Origin: an uncultured Lachnospiraceae bacterium
GTDB taxonomy: Bacteria; Bacillota; Clostridia; Lachnospirales; Lachnospiraceae
NCBI GenBank assembly: GCA_902784025.1
Contig: CACZTF010000178.1
Span: forward strand, 1-6,665
Reading direction: 5' to 3'
DNA length: 6,665 nucleotides
The translations under genes and the position numbers were made by a program. The notes beneath the pieces are model-generated. The model saw only the letters and a list, made by a program, of their open reading frames with translations, did not search any database and was not told the origin of the DNA. Position 1 is the first letter of the stretch; each line of letters begins with the position of its first letter. This document shows, piece by piece, positions 1-5,728 of this stretch.

Positions 1-397
1 ACTCCGAACTCTGACCCACAAGATTCAGAGCCTCCACTCTGCTCTGATATTCCGGAAGCAGTTCGTCTATCTTGAAATGAGCACTTGTGGTTCCTACGAT
101 TTTATCATCAAGATCCATAGCAACAAGCATCTGTGCACACTCATAATTAACTGAAAAGGCCCTCTCCGGTACGGAGTCAAAAACCTCCTCCTGCCCAAAG
201 GTGTTGATCTTCAAATTTCTTCCTGTCTGAGCAGCTGTCGTGCTTTCACTATCACTGCCACTTTTACTTTCAGTTGTATCCGTACTTCCCGTAGATGCAG
301 TGGAACCTCCGCATGCTACAAATGAAACAGACCCTGCTGCGATCAATAATACCGCAGCACTTTTGGAAAAAATTTTTTTTAAATTTTTCCTTGTCAT
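1..397 (-). CDS. Fec/Btu-type ABC transporter substrate-binding lipoprotein, N-terminal part (runs off left edge)
   Basis: This is the N-terminal 132 codons of an extracytoplasmic substrate-binding lipoprotein that would capture an iron chelate, haem, cobalamin or similar ligand for a FecCD-type importer. Seen: a Lys/Arg-rich start (MTRKNLKKIF), a hydrophobic core at residues 14-27, and a lipobox-like FVAC with the lipidation cysteine at residue 29. A Ser/Thr/Gly/Asp linker of about 30 residues follows, then the start of a periplasmic-binding fold: VFDSVPERAFSVN, a Cys-Ala-Gln-Met-Leu helix, and DDKIVGTTS. The V-P-x-R plus E-x-L/M-L plus D-K-I-V-G pattern is typical of the PF01497 family. The ATG is chosen because AAGGAGG (plus-strand 409-415) lies 11 bases upstream. 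The gene is divergent from a second binding protein at 610-1604, with which it shares only family-level similarity. It probably has its own promoter at 446-475. The ligand is unknown and the C-terminal lobe is not visible. Confidence 0.9.
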   Translation of the reverse strand, partial: MTRKNLKKIFSKSAAVLLIAAGSVSFVACGGSTASTGSTDTTESKSGSDSESTTAAQTGRNLKINTFGQEEVFDSVPERAFSVNYECAQMLVAMDLDDKIVGTTSAHFKIDELLPEYQSRVEALNLVGQSSE

Positions 398-445
398 TTT
401 GTATGACACCTCCTTGATCATTAAATAATATCAGTTACACCTGAA

Positions 446-475
446 ATTCTATCAATCCGAAAAAAAATTATTTAA
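446..475 (-). promoter_or_regulatory. Predicted promoter of the leftward lipoprotein gene
   Basis: Read on the minus strand, TTAAAT (plus 470-475) stands as a weak -35, followed by an 18-base spacer and TAGAAT (446-451) as -10. A TG dinucleotide one base before the -10 makes it an extended -10. The start of transcription would be near 439, giving a leader of about 40 bases that carries the Shine-Dalgarno sequence at 409-415. The -35 is the outer end of the left arm of the inverted repeat. The poor -35 match suggests help from an activator binding the arm, or repression through it. This is read by eye and not proven. Confidence 0.6.
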
Positions 476-561
476 CCCCCTCCCTGGGATTGTTTTTAAT
501 ATTTTTCTGCAAAAAATAATCCTGCCTATTCTGAAAATATCCCAGGGAGGGGGTTAAATAA
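468..561. repeat. Perfect 23-bp inverted repeat (468-490 / 539-561) around a 48-bp AT-rich spacer, likely twin operators
   Basis: The two arms are exact reverse complements over 23 bases. Each arm, read outward, runs ATCCCAGGGAGGGGG then TTAAAT then AA. Inside each arm is a small near-palindrome, TCCC-A-GGGA, centred at 485 on the left and 544 on the right. The arms lie between divergent genes and upstream of both predicted start sites, so a transcribed terminator hairpin is unlikely. Each dyad centre sits about 46 bases before its predicted transcription start, a usual place for an activator or for a repressor covering the -35. A G+C-rich, exactly conserved arm in an otherwise very AT-rich gap argues for selection. 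I do not recognise the motif. A small terminal-inverted-repeat element is the main alternative. Confidence 0.8.
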
Positions 562-583
562 AAAAAAACAGACATTTTATAAT
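554..583 (+). promoter_or_regulatory. Predicted promoter of the rightward transporter operon
   Basis: TTAAAT at 554-559 serves as a weak -35, then an 18-base spacer, then a perfect TATAAT at 578-583. The expected start is near 590, leaving a leader of only about 20 bases before the ATG at 610, too short for a riboswitch. The -35 is the outer end of the right arm of the inverted repeat, exactly mirroring the leftward promoter, with identical -35 hexamer and spacer length. This would drive the lipoprotein, permease, ATPase and MATE genes. Prediction is by eye. Confidence 0.65.
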
Positions 584-595
584 TTTTTAAAAAGA

Positions 596-603
596 GAGGT
601 GAT
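596..603 (+). promoter_or_regulatory. Shine-Dalgarno sequence GAGGTGAT that points to the ATG at 610
   Basis: GAGGTGAT pairs well with the 3' end of 16S rRNA and leaves a normal gap of about 6-8 bases before the ATG at 610. No comparable site precedes the in-frame TTG at 642, so this site decides the start. That ATG is one base out of frame with the body of the lipoprotein gene because of the adjacent A10 run. Confidence 0.75.
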
Positions 604-609
604 AATATT

Positions 610-1604
610 ATGAAATTGACAAAAAAAAAATCATTCCACTATTGTCAGGTATCATTTTACTCACAACCCTGACGGCCTGCGCAGGTACTTCAACCTCAAC
701 AACTGACAGCACTTCATCATCAGAAAATCCAGATAATGAAAAAGTCGTTATCTCAAGTCATATCGACGGTAAGGACGTTGACATAGTTTATGACAAAGTA
801 CCTGAGAGGATCGTAAGCGGTGCAAGCTGTACTACAGAAATGCTCCTTTCACTGGGTCTGGCCGATAAAATGGTAGGATACTTTTATTTAGATAATCCTG
901 TTTATCCTGATTATGAGGAAGTTTTTTCGAAAATTCCGGAATTGAGCAAAGAAGAACCTTCAAGAGAAGAGCTTTTGGCGGTTAAACCCGACTTTTTCAC
1001 AGGATGGGTCGCAAATATGGAAGAGGGATCTTTTGACATGACCTTTTGCGAGCAAAACGGCATAAAACAATATGCGCCCAGAGTGGATGCCCAGACAGCT
1101 AAAGTAGATACAGTCTATGAAGATCTTACAAATCTCGGAAAGATCTTTCATAAAGAAGAGAGAGCCGAAGAATTAATAGCTGATATGAAAGAAAAAATAG
1201 AGGCTACACATGAAAAGATCAAAGATAAAGAACCCGTATCTGTTTTTCTTTATGATTCAAGCGATGATAAACCGCTTACTGTAGGTACAGGACTTGCCTC
1301 AGATCTGATAAGTCTTGCCGGCGGTGAGAATATCTACGGTTCTGACTTCGAATACTGGGCAAATGTCAGTATAGAATCTGTAGTTGAAAAAAACCCTGAA
1401 TATATCCTTGTCGTTGATTATTATGTTTCCGGACCGGTCCAGGACAAGATAGATTTTATAAAGACCAATGAAGCATTAAAAAATGTTGATGCAGTCAAAA
1501 ATGATAATATTTTAGTTATTGATTTCACTGATGTAACCGGAGGTATAAGAAACGCAGACATAGTAGAAGAAATGGCTGAATTCTTCCACCCCGATGCATT
1601 TTGA
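610..1604 (+). CDS. Fec/Btu-type ABC transporter substrate-binding lipoprotein, apparent -1 frameshift at a poly-A run
   Basis: This is an extracytoplasmic ligand-binding lipoprotein of the PF01497 type, and the likely receptor for the permease and ATPase encoded next. From the ATG at 610, the ribosome reads MKLTKKK and, without a shift, stops at 670-672 after 20 codons. If one extra A is read in the A10 run at 621-630, the frame continues as IIPLLSGIILL and LTAC. That makes a textbook lipoprotein signal with the cysteine at residue 24, followed by a Ser/Thr/Asn linker. The mature part shows VPERIVSGASCTTEMLLSLGLADKMVG, a KPDFF segment, the long linking helix around EERAEELIADMKEKIE, and the late VEKNPEYILVVDY strand of the second lobe. 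Total length of about 330 residues is normal. The continuous frame alone begins at TTG 642, giving 320 residues, but that start has no Shine-Dalgarno and lacks the positive N-region. The permease ATG follows 18 bases after the stop. The frameshift may be real, programmed, or a homopolymer sequencing error. Confidence 0.88.
621..630 (+). repeat. Ten-A homopolymer in the signal-peptide coding region
   Basis: Ten consecutive A residues follow TTGAC in the lysine-rich N-region of the lipoprotein gene. Eleven A or eight A would join the ATG at 610 to the main frame; ten A does not. Runs of nine or more A are known sites of RNA polymerase slippage in bacteria, of replication slippage, and of sequencing error. 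It therefore can act as an on/off or leaky switch, or be an artefact. Confidence 0.9.
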
Positions 1605-1622
1605 CGGGAATTGTACGAACTT

Positions 1623-2669
1623 ATGCATAAAGTTAATAAAAAAAAGTTGACACTCATTATCGTTTTATCTGCAGCTTTATTGGCCAGCCTGGTTTTAGCC
1701 ATAAATATAGGAGCGGTAAATATCAATCCTAAGATCATCTTTTCCGTCATAGTAAACCATATGACAGGAAGAGAGATCTTTCAGACAACATGGGATACGT
1801 CACAGGATTCCATCATATGGACTATACGTTTTCCCCGGGTACTGGTAGCAGGAATGGTAGGCGCCGGATTGGCCCTGGCAGGTGTGTTTATGCAGGCACT
1901 GACAAAAAATGCTCTTGCGGATCCCTATATACTGGGTATATCCTCCGGAGCTTCTACCGGTGCAGTGGTTTCTATACTGATAGGAACTATACCTTTTATT
2001 GGAAAAATATATCTTCCTGCGGGTGCTTTTGCAGGAGCTCTACTCACATCAATTCTTGTTTTTGTGATATCAGGTGCCGGTATAAAGGGAAGATCTGCTA
2101 ATCTTGTACTGGTAGGTATGGCCATATCTGCACTATTTACCGCATTGACGGATTTTATCATTTTCGTAAATCCCGATTCAAAAAAACTGGGAAGCGTCTT
2201 GTTTTGGATGACCGGATCATTTGCTTCTATAGAATGGATGGACTGTATACCGGCAGTATCTGCTCTTCTAGGCGGTATAGTTGTATCCATAGTGATCAAC
2301 AGAGAACTTGATGCAATGCTTATGGGTGAGGAATTAGCAAAAAATTCCGGCGTAAACACCACTCTCATAAAAGTGATCATCATAATAGCCAGCACTTTAC
2401 TTACAGGTATCATGGTATCTATGAGCGGAGTCATAGGGTTTATAGGATTCGTTGTTCCCCACGTAACCAGAGGCCTGATAGGTGCCAGACACAAAAATCT
2501 TTTACCGGTAGCTTTGCTGATCGGAGCTATATTTATGATATGGGCTGATGTTTTATCCAGAACCATCATAGCACCGGAGGAGCTTCCGGTTGGTATCATA
2601 ACGGCAATGGTAGGTGCTCCGTTTTTTATAGTCATGCTGCGTAAAAACAAATACAGTTTCGGAAAATGA
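1623..2669 (+). CDS. FecCD/BtuC-family ABC importer permease
   Basis: This is the membrane-spanning subunit, working as a homodimer, that passes a metal chelate or corrinoid from the binding lipoprotein into the cytoplasm. The length of 348 residues fits the family. Seen from the Met at 1623: a first membrane segment near residues 9-29, then RFPRVLVA (69-76). Next comes the family hallmark at 82-111, containing GVFMQALTKNALADPYILG and SSGAS. GEELAKNSGV (235-244) is the cytoplasmic coupling region that contacts the ATPase. SGVIGFIGFVVPHVTRGLIG (268-287) and the final ELPVGIITAMVGAPFF helix (from 320) complete the pattern, with about ten membrane helices in all. A TTG at 1611 is in frame and would add four residues, but the only purine-rich site (GGGAA, 1606-1610) abuts it, so the ATG at 1623 is preferred. 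Translation is probably coupled to the upstream gene. The family does not reveal the substrate. Confidence 0.93.
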   Translation: MHKVNKKKLTLIIVLSAALLASLVLAINIGAVNINPKIIFSVIVNHMTGREIFQTTWDTSQDSIIWTIRFPRVLVAGMVGAGLALAGVFMQALTKNALADPYILGISSGASTGAVVSILIGTIPFIGKIYLPAGAFAGALLTSILVFVISGAGIKGRSANLVLVGMAISALFTALTDFIIFVNPDSKKLGSVLFWMTGSFASIEWMDCIPAVSALLGGIVVSIVINRELDAMLMGEELAKNSGVNTTLIKVIIIIASTLLTGIMVSMSGVIGFIGFVVPHVTRGLIGARHKNLLPVALLIGAIFMIWADVLSRTIIAPEELPVGIITAMVGAPFFIVMLRKNKYSFGK

Positions 2670-2712
2670 CCGATCGGTCGCAAAGAATATTACTTACCTG
2701 ATAAATACTGAT

Positions 2713-3501
2713 ATGGATACATTAAACACAGATATTAGAGTTAAAAAATTAGATTTTAAGATCAATGACATTCAGATACTGAATGATATAAGCTTCAGTG
2801 TATGTAAAAATGAAGTCGTCGGCATCATAGGTCCGAATGGCTGCGGAAAATCTACACTACTTAAAAACATATACAGACATTACAAACCTACCGGCGGTGT
2901 GATATTTATCAAAGGTGATAATATATTCGGACTGAAAAACAAGGAGATAGCCAAACGTCTGGCAGTTGTGTCACAGGAGAATAATCTCGAATTTGATTTC
3001 AGCGTTATTGATGTTGTTTCACTGGGAAGGTATGCGCACAGCGGAATACTCAATAACAATTCAAAGGATGACGAAGATCACATCATGGAAGCTCTCAGAT
3101 CAGTCGGCATGCAGGATTTTGCAGACAGGAGTTTTCTTAGTCTTTCCGGTGGTGAAAAGCAGCGGGTATATATGGCTATGGCTCTTGCTCAAAAGAGCGA
3201 GATAATTATCCTGGATGAACCTACTAATCATCTTGATATAGGCTATCAGATGCTTTTAATGGAAATGATACACGATATGAAAGATGTGACTGTCTTAATG
3301 TCAGTTCACGATATGAATCTTGCCGCATGGTATTGCGACAGGATAATCGTTCTGTTAAAAGGTAAGATCATTGAAGAGGGGATTCCTGAAAATGTACTGA
3401 CTAGGGAACTGATAAGAAAGGTTTTCCACGTTGACAGTGAAGTCGTCACCCGAAGCGGAGATAACCGTATGCAGGTAAACTATTTAAATTATTTTAAATG
3501 A
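2713..3501 (+). CDS. FepC/BtuD-type ABC importer ATP-binding protein
   Basis: This is the cytoplasmic ATPase that powers the FecCD-type permease encoded just upstream. The 262 residues carry all the expected motifs: Walker A GPNGCGKST (40-48), Q-loop Gln88 in VVSQEN, and the FDFSVIDVVSLGRYAH stretch typical of iron-chelate and B12 ATPases. The signature LSGGE is at 144-148, Walker B IIILDEP at 164-170 with catalytic Glu169, the D-loop NHLD at 172-175, and switch His199 in SVHDMNLA. Nothing suggests a dead site. It begins 43 bases after the permease stop. No clear Shine-Dalgarno precedes the ATG, which is unusual here, and no ATG, GTG or TTG lies upstream in frame. A small hairpin-forming palindrome (2668-2679) overlaps the permease stop. 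Confidence 0.94.
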   Translation: MDTLNTDIRVKKLDFKINDIQILNDISFSVCKNEVVGIIGPNGCGKSTLLKNIYRHYKPTGGVIFIKGDNIFGLKNKEIAKRLAVVSQENNLEFDFSVIDVVSLGRYAHSGILNNNSKDDEDHIMEALRSVGMQDFADRSFLSLSGGEKQRVYMAMALAQKSEIIILDEPTNHLDIGYQMLLMEMIHDMKDVTVLMSVHDMNLAAWYCDRIIVLLKGKIIEEGIPENVLTRELIRKVFHVDSEVVTRSGDNRMQVNYLNYFK

Positions 3502-3529
3502 TCAAAAATTATACAACGGTGGATATACA

Positions 3530-4888
3530 ATGAAAGAAAAAAAAGATTATTCCAATATAACGGAAGGTGTTATCTGGAAATCATTTATATTGTATTTTTT
3601 ACCAATTTTTTTAGGAACTTTATTTCAGCAATCATATTCCACTGCAGATGCCGTGATCGTCGGACGTTTTGTGGGAAAGGAGGCTCTTGCTGCCACGGAT
3701 GTTACCGGCAGTGCTATCAGCTTTCTCATCAACACAGCTGTCGGCATATCTTCGGGAGGCGCTGTGATCATATCACAAAGATACGGCGCAAATGATGACA
3801 AAGGAGTCAGATACTCTGTGCATACTACCTTTGTTTTTTTATTCATATTGGGTATCATAATAAGTGTTGCCGGCGTTATCTTTGCACCCCGGATATGTTC
3901 CATCATGAAAGTACCGGATGATATGCTCGCGGAGGCACTGACATATACCAGAACATTCCTGGCAGGAGCTTTTTTCACACTTATCTACAATGCCGGCACT
4001 GCTATATTAAGAGCGGTGGGAGATTCTAAAAGACCTTTTTATTTTCTCATGGCATCCTGTATCATTAATGTACTATTAGACTGCCTGTTCGTTATAGTTT
4101 TCCACTGGGGTATATTCGGTGCTGCATTTGCCTCAGTAGTATCCCAGGGAATCAGCGCATTTCTGGTTACTTTTGTTCTTATAAGAAGCAAGACGGTATA
4201 CGGTCTGAAAAAAAGCGAATTTAAGATACACAAAGAAACGCTTAAAGAAATATTAAAAATAGGCGCGCCCATTGTTCTTCAATCTTCTACTTTATCTGTT
4301 TCCACGATTTTTCTCCAATCCGGGATAAACAGATTCGGAACAGATGCAGTCTCGGCATGGTCTGTAAACGGCAAGATGGATTATATGCTCTGGATGCTCA
4401 TTCAGAGTATGGGAATTGCCGCAACAACGTTTACGGCTCAAAATTATGGTGCAAAAAATAAAAAAAGGATCTTTCAGTCCACATATGTATCCCTTGCAGT
4501 TTTCACCATCATAATCGTCAGCCTTAGTATAGTACTCTACTTTTTAACCCCGCTTATCTCACATATATTCATAGCAGATGAAAAAGTAATAGATCTGGCA
4601 TCCGAGATGATGCGACATGTTGCACCTTTTTATATAGCTACCATAGGCGGAAATATCCTTTCTTCAGCCATAAGAGGTACCGGTGATTCTCTAATCCCAA
4701 TGATACTTACGATAACCGGCACTTCTGCAGTAAGTATAATCTGGGTTTTGATCATCGGAACATTTGATCATGACGTATATACTGTAATAGCAGGTTTCCC
4801 TATTTCCTGGATCATTACATCTGCAATGTTCTTTATCTACTATTATTTCCCGGTCAGAAAAAGATGGCAAAAACTATCTGATATGTAA
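3530..4888 (+). CDS. MATE-family multidrug/metabolite efflux protein
   Basis: This is a polytopic inner-membrane antiporter expected to export an organic compound using a sodium or proton gradient. The 452 residues fit the usual 12-helix form with two similar halves. Half one carries QQSYSTADAVIVGRFVGKEALAA (33-55) and the loop RAVGDSKRPF (161-170). Half two carries TFTAQNYGAKNKKR near 301-313 and IRGTGDSLIPM (381-391), the matching loop. The internal repeat of the R-x-x-GD motif is a clear MATE sign. GGTGG before the ATG gives a reasonable ribosome site. It starts 28 bases after the ATPase stop with no terminator between, so it is probably the last gene of the import operon; the hairpin at 4895-4932 closes the unit. 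Export of the imported ligand, of its stripped carrier, or of a related toxin are all possible; its cargo is not readable. Confidence 0.93.
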   Translation: MKEKKDYSNITEGVIWKSFILYFLPIFLGTLFQQSYSTADAVIVGRFVGKEALAATDVTGSAISFLINTAVGISSGGAVIISQRYGANDDKGVRYSVHTTFVFLFILGIIISVAGVIFAPRICSIMKVPDDMLAEALTYTRTFLAGAFFTLIYNAGTAILRAVGDSKRPFYFLMASCIINVLLDCLFVIVFHWGIFGAAFASVVSQGISAFLVTFVLIRSKTVYGLKKSEFKIHKETLKEILKIGAPIVLQSSTLSVSTIFLQSGINRFGTDAVSAWSVNGKMDYMLWMLIQSMGIAATTFTAQNYGAKNKKRIFQSTYVSLAVFTIIIVSLSIVLYFLTPLISHIFIADEKVIDLASEMMRHVAPFYIATIGGNILSSAIRGTGDSLIPMILTITGTSAVSIIWVLIIGTFDHDVYTVIAGFPISWIITSAMFFIYYYFPVRKRWQKLSDM

Positions 4889-4894
4889 ACATTA

Positions 4895-4932
4895 AAAAAG
4901 CAGTAGTTTAAATTATACAACTACTGCTTTTT
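4895..4932. terminator. Bidirectional intrinsic terminator between convergent operons
   Basis: AAAAAGCAGTAGTT (4895-4908) is the exact reverse complement of AACTACTGCTTTTT (4919-4932), with a 10-base loop. Read on the plus strand the hairpin ends in a T run after the MATE stop; read on the minus strand it ends in a T run after the methyltransferase stop. It sits in the 57-base gap between the two converging genes, where a shared terminator is expected. Confidence 0.9.
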
Positions 4933-4945
4933 ATCGGAGCATTCA

Positions 4946-5692
4946 TTATTTTATCTTCCTTGCATTTATCATGAACATAGGAGCATAACCGAAATATTTT
5001 TTCATTTCATCATCCCATAGATATTTCCATGCCTCTGTATCTATCTCAATGTCCATTTTAACCTTTTCCAATACGCTGTAATCCCAGTCAGGCCTTTCCA
5101 CCTTGCCCAGCATACATCTTGCGTCAAGCTCTTGCGCAAGGCTCTGGTCTCCGTAATAGTTTCTTTCCTGGACCGGAATCTTATATTTTTTCCTTAAGGC
5201 AGCTTTCTTTTCCATAGCGGTTTTATTCTGATATTCCAGACACCAGGAGCTCTCAAAGATTATCAGTCTGCCTCCGGGCTTTAATACGCGTACCCACTCC
5301 CTGTATGCCTCTGCAGGATTATAAAGCGTCCATAAGGCGTTTCTGGATATTACCATATCGAATGTAGAATCCGGAAAATCCAGCTTATGGCAGTCCCCTT
5401 TTACAAAATTAATATCCACACCATTTTCCGCCGCATTCTTTTCGGCTTCTTCAAGCATGGTATCACACTCGTCTATCGCTGTTATATCCCTGCCTTCTCC
5501 CGAAAAGATAATGCTTAAAAAACCGGGACCGCAACAGGTATCCAGGATCTTGATCCCGGGTTCCGGCGATATTTTTTTATCAATATAATCTCTCCATTTT
5601 TTCTGGTCTTTTTTTATTTCTTCCCTAACCCCCTCTGAAAAACCTTTTGCAGAAGATTTCCACCTCTTTTGAATAAGCTTTTTCAGTTCCAT
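4946..5692 (-). CDS. Class I SAM-dependent methyltransferase (UbiE/Methyltransf_11-like)
   Basis: This is a cytoplasmic enzyme predicted to move a methyl group from S-adenosylmethionine to an unidentified small molecule. The 248 residues show a helical N-terminal cap (RWKSSAKGFSE, then KKWRDYI). The SAM-binding Rossmann motif follows as ILDTCCGPGF (49-58), then acidic Asp74 at the end of strand two (AIDECDTML), GDCHKLDF (99-106), SRNALWTLYNP (116-126), and LKPGGRLIIFE (137-147). A C-terminal segment of about 100 residues probably shapes the substrate pocket. Cysteine doubles where many relatives have Gly-Cys or Gly-Thr in motif I. From memory, methyltransferases with this SRN-x-x-WTL pattern are often found beside Fec-type uptake genes; I could not check this here. 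AAAGAGGT precedes the ATG at a good distance. It lies 36 bases behind the exporter-fold gene on the same strand, so the two are likely co-transcribed. The actual substrate is unknown. Confidence 0.9.
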   Translation of the reverse strand: MELKKLIQKRWKSSAKGFSEGVREEIKKDQKKWRDYIDKKISPEPGIKILDTCCGPGFLSIIFSGEGRDITAIDECDTMLEEAEKNAAENGVDINFVKGDCHKLDFPDSTFDMVISRNALWTLYNPAEAYREWVRVLKPGGRLIIFESSWCLEYQNKTAMEKKAALRKKYKIPVQERNYYGDQSLAQELDARCMLGKVERPDWDYSVLEKVKMDIEIDTEAWKYLWDDEMKKYFGYAPMFMINARKIK

Positions 5693-5728
5693 TTTGTTAT
5701 TACCTCTTTCAGTATTTCTTTTTTTATT

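Noticed and set aside
240..428. Open frame on the plus strand with a signal-peptide-like start
   Set aside because: It is the antisense of the leftward lipoprotein's signal sequence and Ser/Thr linker; the hydrophobic look comes from reading that biased DNA backwards.
418..433. AT-rich dyad TGATATTATTTAATGA (minus strand), with a partly similar one at 600-613, as Fur-type boxes
   Set aside because: The match to the GATAAT-repeat consensus is weak, and such strings are common in AT-rich leaders; one overlaps a Shine-Dalgarno and start codon.
468..561. Reading the inverted repeat as an intrinsic terminator
   Set aside because: It lies between divergent genes, upstream of both predicted transcription starts, and has a 48-base loop; no gene ends into it.
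460..568. A 94-bp miniature inverted-repeat element flanked by A-run target duplications
   Set aside because: The flanking direct repeats are only A homopolymers, which cannot be told from background, and the arms fit the promoter geometry on both sides. A genome-wide copy count would settle it.
398..609. Cobalamin or other riboswitch upstream of the transporter genes
   Set aside because: Predicted leaders are only about 20 and 40 bases, far too short, and no conserved B12-box-like sequence was seen.
642..650. TTG at 642 as the true start of the second lipoprotein
   Set aside because: There is no Shine-Dalgarno upstream, and the resulting signal peptide would have no positive N-region and only 12 residues before the cysteine. 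It remains possible but is less likely than the ATG at 610 with a frame correction.
1925..2683. A 252-codon open frame antisense to the permease
   Set aside because: It opposes a clearly conserved FecCD gene along its whole length, has no family signature, and is a by-product of codon bias.
5693..5728. T-rich gap between the exporter-fold gene and the methyltransferase as a terminator
   Set aside because: Read on the coding strand it is A-rich with no stable stem, so it is better seen as a normal intra-operon gap.
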